DNA of 8,680 nt from Actinomycetes bacterium. GTDB taxonomy: Bacteria > Actinomycetota > Acidimicrobiia > Acidimicrobiales > RAAP-2. The stretch spans positions 1 through 8,680 of the forward strand of contig JAJYPU010000074.1 of NCBI GenBank assembly GCA_021795095.1, in the 5' to 3' direction. The translations under genes and the position numbers were made by a program. Below the pieces are notes generated by a model, which had not been told where the DNA came from, ran no database searches, and saw only the letters and a program-made list of their open reading frames with translations. Positions 5,714-8,680 of this stretch are shown one piece after another; position 1 is the stretch's first letter, and every line of letters begins with the position of its first letter.

Positions 5714-5719
5714 TACGCT
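5714..5719 (+). promoter_or_regulatory. -10-like box TACGCT, leaderless arrangement, for the two-component operon
   Basis: TACGCT ends 7 nt before ATG at 5727 and there is no Shine-Dalgarno. A short inverted repeat, GTCT-N6-AGAC (5686-5699), lies at about the -35 position. Confidence 0.5.
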
Positions 5720-5726
5720 TCGAACC

Positions 5727-6428
5727 ATGGGCGAGACGACCGCGACCATCCTGATCGTCGACGACGAGGCGGGCGTGCGTGACCTGCTCGGCGACGCCCT
5801 GCGCATCGCCGGCTACGAGACCCTGGTGGCCGGCGACGGCGACGAGGCCCTGACGCTCTGGCGGACGAACGCCGTCGAGCTCTGCATCGTCGACGTCAAC
5901 ATGCCCACCATGAACGGCTTCGAGTTCGTCGAGACCGTGCGCCGCGAGGACGCCGCCCTCCCGATCCTGCTGCTCTCGGCGCGCGACGCCGCCGTCGACG
6001 TCGCCCACGGCCTGCGCATCGGGGCCGACGACTACGTGCGCAAGCCATTCAGCCTCGAAGAGCTGCTCTTGCGAGTGGCGGCGATCCTGCGCCGAACTTC
6101 GGGGGCGACCGAGGACGACCGCGTGCTGCGCTGTGGGCCGCTCGCGATGAACGTGGACCGCCACGAGGTCACCATCGGCGAGGAGCTGGTCGACATGTCC
6201 GCGACCGAGTTCCGCCTGCTCGAGGTGCTGCTCGGCAAGAAGAACCACCTGTTGACCCGCGAGCAGCTCCTGCGCGACGTCTGGGACATCACCTTTGACT
6301 CCGAGACCTCGGTGCTCGACACGTACATCTCCTATCTGCGCAAGAAGATCCACCGCGACGACTTCGCGCCCATCACCACCGTCCGGGGCGTCGGCTTCAA
6401 ACTGGTCGATCCGCGCCCGTCGGCGTGA
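5727..6428 (+). CDS. OmpR/PhoB-family response regulator
   Basis: This 233-residue cytoplasmic transcription factor has a receiver domain at about 7-120 and a winged-helix DNA-binding domain at about 132-229. The receiver carries the acidic pair D12-D13, phosphoacceptor D56 in V-D-V-N-M-P, the switch residue S84 in L-L-L-S-A-R, and K106 in Y-V-R-K-P-F. The C-terminal domain shows ATEFRLLEVLLGKKNHLLTREQ, VLDTYISYLRKKI and TTVRGVGFKL, typical of the OmpR subfamily. All key residues are intact and the length is standard. The kinase starts within its stop codon (GTGA overlap), which makes the kinase its partner. Its likely targets are its own promoter region and the divergent secreted-protein gene. 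The physiological signal is unknown; members called PhoP, MprA or PrrA look alike at this level, so no symbol is given. Confidence 0.96.
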   Translation: MGETTATILIVDDEAGVRDLLGDALRIAGYETLVAGDGDEALTLWRTNAVELCIVDVNMPTMNGFEFVETVRREDAALPILLLSARDAAVDVAHGLRIGADDYVRKPFSLEELLLRVAAILRRTSGATEDDRVLRCGPLAMNVDRHEVTIGEELVDMSATEFRLLEVLLGKKNHLLTREQLLRDVWDITFDSETSVLDTYISYLRKKIHRDDFAPITTVRGVGFKLVDPRPSA

Positions 6429-7816
6429 CGCTCTCCACACGACTGACGTTCCTGCTGATCACGATCACGGCGCTCGTCGCGCTGCTGGTCGGTGGCTACT
6501 CGGTCACGACGGCCACCCACGCGCAGTACGCGACGCTCAACAACGCGATCGACACCGTGGCCACGAGCGGGGCCGGCCACCCGCTCACCGCGCTCAGCGA
6601 CGCCATCAACATGGTCCAGCAGGACAACCTCAACCTCACCCTCGAGGTCATCGACGCCTCGGGTCGCGTCACCGTCGTCGCCAACGGGACCGTTGCGCTC
6701 ACGGCGCGGCCCACGCGCGCCGACGTGCTCGGCTCGCTCAACACACTGCGCACCTCGAGTGACCTGCCCGGCTTCGTCTACCGTTCGATCGCCATCGGTG
6801 GCGGGGACTACCTGCTCATCGCCGGATCGACCAGCGCCATCTCGGCCTCGTCGCACCGCGTGGTCGAACGCACCATCCTCGTCGGGATAATCGCCGCCCT
6901 GGTGATGGGCATCGTGGCGAGGCTGTTCATGCGCCGCGACCTGCGCACGTTCGCGGCGCTGACCTCGTTCGCGACCCGCGTCGCGAGCGGGGCGATCGAC
7001 CTGACCCCGCCCGAGGCCTCGGGCAGCACCGACGTGCGCGAGCTCCAGCGCGCCCTCGCCTCGATGGTCACAGCCCTGCAGTCGACCATCGAGACCGAGA
7101 AACGAACGAGCGAGGCGATGCAGCGCTTCATCGGGGACGCCTCCCACGAGCTGCGCACCCCCCTCACCGTCATCAAGGGGTACACCGACCTGCTCGCGAC
7201 GACGACCATCGACGACGCCCAGCGCGATCGCGCGATCGCGCGCATGCGCACCGAGACCGTGCGCATGGAGGCCCTCGTGCGCGACCTCCTGTTCCTCGCC
7301 GAGGTGCGTGAGGTCGGACGCCACGACCACGTCGAACTCGACCTCAGCGAGGTGGTATCGAGCGCGACTCACGACTTCGCCCTCGACCACCCCGAACGGC
7401 CCCTCACCGAGGACATCGCGCCGTCGGTGCGGATCCGCGCGCGTCGCGAGTACGTCGAGCGCCTGCTCACCAACGCCCTCACGAACGTCGTGCGCCACAC
7501 GGCGCCGACGGACCCGCTGCGCGTCACCCTGCGCGCCAATCCGGTGACCCTGCGCATCGAGGACGGCGGGCCGGGACTACCGGCCGCCTCCTACGGTCAG
7601 CGACTCGAGCAGTTCCGCCGATTCGACCCGTCGCGCTCGCGCGCCTCGGGCGGCTCGGGACTCGGCATGAGCATCATGGCCGACGTGACCGACGCTCTCG
7701 GCGGCACCCTTACGACCGAGCGCAGCGAACTCGGTGGTCTGGCGCTCGTCTTCACCTTCCCGCCTCTCGCCGCCGGGCTCAGCGGCGTTCCTGGAGCAGC
7801 GCCAGTCGGCTCTTGA
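6425..7816 (+). CDS. Membrane sensor histidine kinase
   Basis: This 463-residue kinase has TM1 at about 8-25, an extracytoplasmic sensor of about 120 residues (28-147), TM2 at about 150-168, a HAMP-like linker (169-222), HisKA and HATPase_c. The phosphoacceptor is H241 in F-I-G-D-A-S-H-E-L-R-T-P-L. The ATP-binding boxes are N (LLTNALTNVVRHT, 347-359), G1 (E-D-G-G-P-G-L, 379-385), an F-like box (FRRFDPSRSR, 397-406) and G2 (G-G-S-G-L-G-M, 409-415). The sensor has no cysteine and no obvious ligand motif. Start is GTG 6425, overlapping the regulator stop by 4 nt, so translation is coupled. The last 12 residues lie beyond the ATPase fold, in DNA that also codes the end of the convergent SHOCT gene. 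The product phosphorylates the upstream regulator by inference from operon structure. Confidence 0.95.
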   Translation: MTLSTRLTFLLITITALVALLVGGYSVTTATHAQYATLNNAIDTVATSGAGHPLTALSDAINMVQQDNLNLTLEVIDASGRVTVVANGTVALTARPTRADVLGSLNTLRTSSDLPGFVYRSIAIGGGDYLLIAGSTSAISASSHRVVERTILVGIIAALVMGIVARLFMRRDLRTFAALTSFATRVASGAIDLTPPEASGSTDVRELQRALASMVTALQSTIETEKRTSEAMQRFIGDASHELRTPLTVIKGYTDLLATTTIDDAQRDRAIARMRTETVRMEALVRDLLFLAEVREVGRHDHVELDLSEVVSSATHDFALDHPERPLTEDIAPSVRIRARREYVERLLTNALTNVVRHTAPTDPLRVTLRANPVTLRIEDGGPGLPAASYGQRLEQFRRFDPSRSRASGGSGLGMSIMADVTDALGGTLTTERSELGGLALVFTFPPLAAGLSGVPGAAPVGS

Positions 7817-8069
7817 ACTCCGCCTCGTCGAGCTCACCCTTGGCGAAGCGGGTCCGCAGGATCTCGATGGCGTCCCCGTTGGGCGAGCCGCGCATCGAGG
7901 ACGTGCCGTGGTCGTGGTAGTCGTGGTGGTGGTGACCATCGCGGAAGTGGCGCACCGAGTAGACCACGCCCATCACGAGCACCGTCCAGAAGATAATCAT
8001 GAAGATCACCATCACTACCCACCATCCGGGCCCCGCACCCTGTCCGTACTGCCAACCGTATCCACCCAT
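7779..8069 (-). CDS. His-rich single-pass membrane protein with C-terminal SHOCT domain
   Basis: This 96-residue protein opens with a Gly/Trp/Tyr-rich stretch (MGGYGWQYGQGAGPGWW) and has one membrane helix at about 17-39. A histidine cluster, HFRDGHHHHDYHDHG, spans 41-55 and holds seven His. The protein ends in a SHOCT motif at about 65-93 (D-A-I-E-I-L-R-T-R-F-A-K-G-E-L-D-E-A-E-F). SHOCT is a short helical module found at the ends of many small membrane proteins and thought to mediate oligomerisation. The His cluster suggests binding of Ni, Zn, Co or Cu next to the membrane; this is inference. ATG 8069 has AAGGAGG 8 nt upstream, the best ribosome binding site in the window. Its last 38 bp overlap the kinase gene tail to tail. 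A role linked to the two-component system is possible but unproven. Confidence 0.87.
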   Translation of the reverse strand: MGGYGWQYGQGAGPGWWVVMVIFMIIFWTVLVMGVVYSVRHFRDGHHHHDYHDHGTSSMRGSPNGDAIEILRTRFAKGELDEAEFKSRLALLQERR

Positions 8070-8077
8070 GGCGACTA

Positions 8078-8084
8078 CCTCCTT
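8078..8084 (-). promoter_or_regulatory. Strong Shine-Dalgarno AAGGAGG for the SHOCT gene
   Basis: AAGGAGG on the minus strand lies 8 nt before ATG 8069. It fixes the start and contrasts with the Shine-Dalgarno-free starts of most neighbours. Confidence 0.7.
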
Positions 8085-8096
8085 GGCCCTACCTCG

Positions 8097-8102
8097 ACCC
8101 TA
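8097..8102 (-). promoter_or_regulatory. -10-like box TAGGGT for the SHOCT gene
   Basis: TAGGGT on the minus strand lies 27 bp before ATG 8069, giving a leader of about 20 nt that contains the AAGGAGG. An inverted repeat, CCCT-N6-AGGG (8105-8118), lies immediately upstream and could be an operator or chance. Confidence 0.42.
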
Positions 8103-8157
8103 AACCCTGCGGACAGGGCCTTTCGGCCGTTCTTAGGCGACCCGAGGGTGGTGCCGG

Positions 8158-8163
8158 TACCGT
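8158..8163 (+). promoter_or_regulatory. -10-like box TACCGT, leaderless arrangement
   Basis: TACCGT ends 6 nt before ATG 8170, with no Shine-Dalgarno. The 12 bases from its last T through the start (TGGGGCCATGAC) are identical to those at the other VOC gene (1109-1120). Confidence 0.5.
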
Positions 8164-8169
8164 GGGGCC

Positions 8170-8556
8170 ATGACCCACATCACCTTCTCCCTCGTCGCTC
8201 TCGATTGCCCGGACCCGGTCCGTCTCGCCAACTTCTACGCCCGGCTCACCGGGTGGTCCGTGGAGCCCGTCGACGAGACGACGGACGGGCAGGCCGACTG
8301 GGTCCAGCTCGCCAACAACGGCCAGCCGACGATCGCCTGTCAGCGGGTGGCGCACTACGTCGCGCCGACCTGGCCCGAGGGGGCCGTGCCCCAGCAGCTG
8401 CACCTGGACTTCGACGTCGATGACCTCGACGACGGTGAGCGGGTGGTGCTCGGCCTCGGGGCGAGCGCCGCGTCCTACCAGCCCGGCGAGACGTTCCGGG
8501 TCTTCCTCGACCCGGTCGGCCACCCCTTCTGTCTCGTCCAACGGCGCGAGGGCTAG
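8170..8556 (+). CDS. Single-domain VOC (glyoxalase-like) protein
   Basis: This 128-residue cytoplasmic protein has one VOC domain across its full length. It opens with the beta strand ITFSLVALDCPDP, has the helix RLANFYARLTGW (18-29), the central strand Q-L-H-L-D-F-D-V-D-D (76-85) and the closing D-P-V-G-H-P-F-C-L (114-122). This is the glyoxalase_6-like subgroup common in actinomycetes, usually uncharacterised and annotated as glyoxalase or bleomycin-resistance protein. H78 and the acidic residues nearby could be ligands, but no metal site can be assigned. The start ATG 8170 is 6 nt from a -10-like box. The gene is divergent from the SHOCT gene. The stop TAG (8554-8556) is the first half of the -10-like box of the glutaredoxin gene. 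Confidence 0.9.
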   Translation: MTHITFSLVALDCPDPVRLANFYARLTGWSVEPVDETTDGQADWVQLANNGQPTIACQRVAHYVAPTWPEGAVPQQLHLDFDVDDLDDGERVVLGLGASAASYQPGETFRVFLDPVGHPFCLVQRREG

Positions 8557-8559
8557 CGT
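8554..8559 (+). promoter_or_regulatory. -10-like box TAGCGT overlapping a stop codon
   Basis: TAGCGT ends 6 nt before ATG 8566. Its TAG is the stop codon of the VOC gene, so the glutaredoxin can have its own leaderless promoter despite a gap of only 9 nt. Confidence 0.45.
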
Positions 8560-8565
8560 TTCAGC

Positions 8566-8680
8566 ATGGCAATTCGAATGCTCGGCACCTCCTGGTGCGG
8601 CGACTGCGCCCGCTCCAAGGCCTTCCTCAACCGCCACGAGGTCCCCTACGAGTGGACCGACATCGAACTCGACGACCAGG
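8566..8680 (+). CDS. Glutaredoxin/mycoredoxin-like protein, partial (3' end beyond window)
   Basis: Thirty-eight codons are visible, starting MAIRMLGTSWCGDCARSKAF. The thioredoxin-fold beginning is clear: a first beta strand, the redox motif C-G-D-C at residues 11-14 (W10-C11-G12-D13-C14), helix 1 (ARSKAFLNRHEV) and the second strand YEWTDIELDD. The TSWC and E-x-x-D-I-E pattern resembles actinobacterial mycoredoxins and NrdH-type glutaredoxins (C-G-Y-C or C-V-Q-C), here with Asp inside the CxxC. These proteins reduce mixed disulfides, in mycoredoxins those with mycothiol; that role here is inferred. The start lacks a Shine-Dalgarno and follows a -10-like box by 6 nt. The gene lies 9 nt after the VOC stop and may also be read from that promoter. 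Confidence 0.85.
   Translation, partial: MAIRMLGTSWCGDCARSKAFLNRHEVPYEWTDIELDDQ

Noticed and set aside
5097..6440. Very long minus-strand open frame (447 codons) across the response regulator
   Set aside because: It is antisense to a clear OmpR regulator and to a signal-peptide protein gene. Its translation is rich in Gly/Arg/Asp/His with no motif, a GC-bias shadow.
7224..7239. Two adjacent GCGATCGC octamers (HIP1-like palindromes)
   Set aside because: They lie within kinase codons for R-D-R-A-I-A-R in GC-rich DNA. Two copies in one coding spot are not evidence of a genome-wide HIP1 element.
6332..7498. Long minus-strand frame opposite the histidine kinase
   Set aside because: The kinase has every catalytic box; the antisense product is low-complexity Arg/Gly/Asp/Glu sequence typical of high-GC shadows.
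7911..7936. GTG/GTGG-rich repeat-like stretch
   Set aside because: It is the complement of consecutive His codons of the SHOCT protein, not a non-coding repeat.
8112..8132. GGCC-TTTC-GGCC mini-hairpin (GAAA loop on the other strand)
   Set aside because: The stem is only 4 bp and lies between divergent promoters, where a terminator is not expected; too weak to call.

Overview
The window is a gene-dense, GC-rich stretch (roughly 70% G+C by eye) with strong G/C third-position bias. Short -10-like boxes sit 6-7 nt before start codons, and there is a mycoredoxin-like glutaredoxin and a TB27.3/CFP-30B-like double VOC protein. Together these point to an actinomycete. A deep-branching class such as Acidimicrobiia is my guess, not something the sequence proves. 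Thirteen protein genes can be supported, two of them cut by the window edges. I see no tRNA, rRNA, CRISPR array, insertion sequence or attachment site. No stretch over 300 bases lacks a gene.

Layout: (1) 1-928, minus strand: two membrane proteins in an operon with a 4-nt GTGA overlap. (2) 1116-2986, plus: a tandem-VOC protein, then an isocitrate/isopropylmalate dehydrogenase-family enzyme. (3) 3044-4058, plus: a DUF302 protein and a METTL7-like class I methyltransferase, 16 nt apart. (4) 4126-4539, minus: a small four-helix membrane protein, convergent with the methyltransferase. (5) 4649-5209, plus: a VTT/DedA-like membrane protein, convergent with the next gene. (6) 5216-7816: a small secreted helical protein (minus) divergent from an OmpR-type response regulator and its histidine kinase (plus, GTGA overlap). 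(7) 7779-8069, minus: a His-rich single-pass SHOCT protein whose 3' end overlaps the kinase 3' end by 38 bp. (8) 8170-8680, plus: a single-domain VOC protein, then the start of a CxxC glutaredoxin.

The part that reads most like a system is the two-component locus. Its divergent intergenic region carries a tandem direct repeat, TCACAAC-N4-TCACAAG, read toward the secreted-protein gene and lying over that promoter's -35 position. This has the geometry of OmpR/PhoP sites and resembles the published Mycobacterium tuberculosis PhoP box. The secreted protein is therefore the obvious candidate target of the neighbouring kinase-regulator pair. The His-rich SHOCT membrane protein on the other flank may belong to the same response, but only its position says so.

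A second theme is gene starts. Seven genes have a -10-like hexamer ending 6 or 7 nt before the start codon and no Shine-Dalgarno sequence, as expected for leaderless mRNAs. Four others have good Shine-Dalgarno sequences and -10-like boxes farther upstream. The dehydrogenase is the most unusual enzyme: its N-terminal two thirds resembles type II (eukaryotic-style NADP) isocitrate dehydrogenase, while its C-terminal cofactor loop resembles the type I/IPMDH form.
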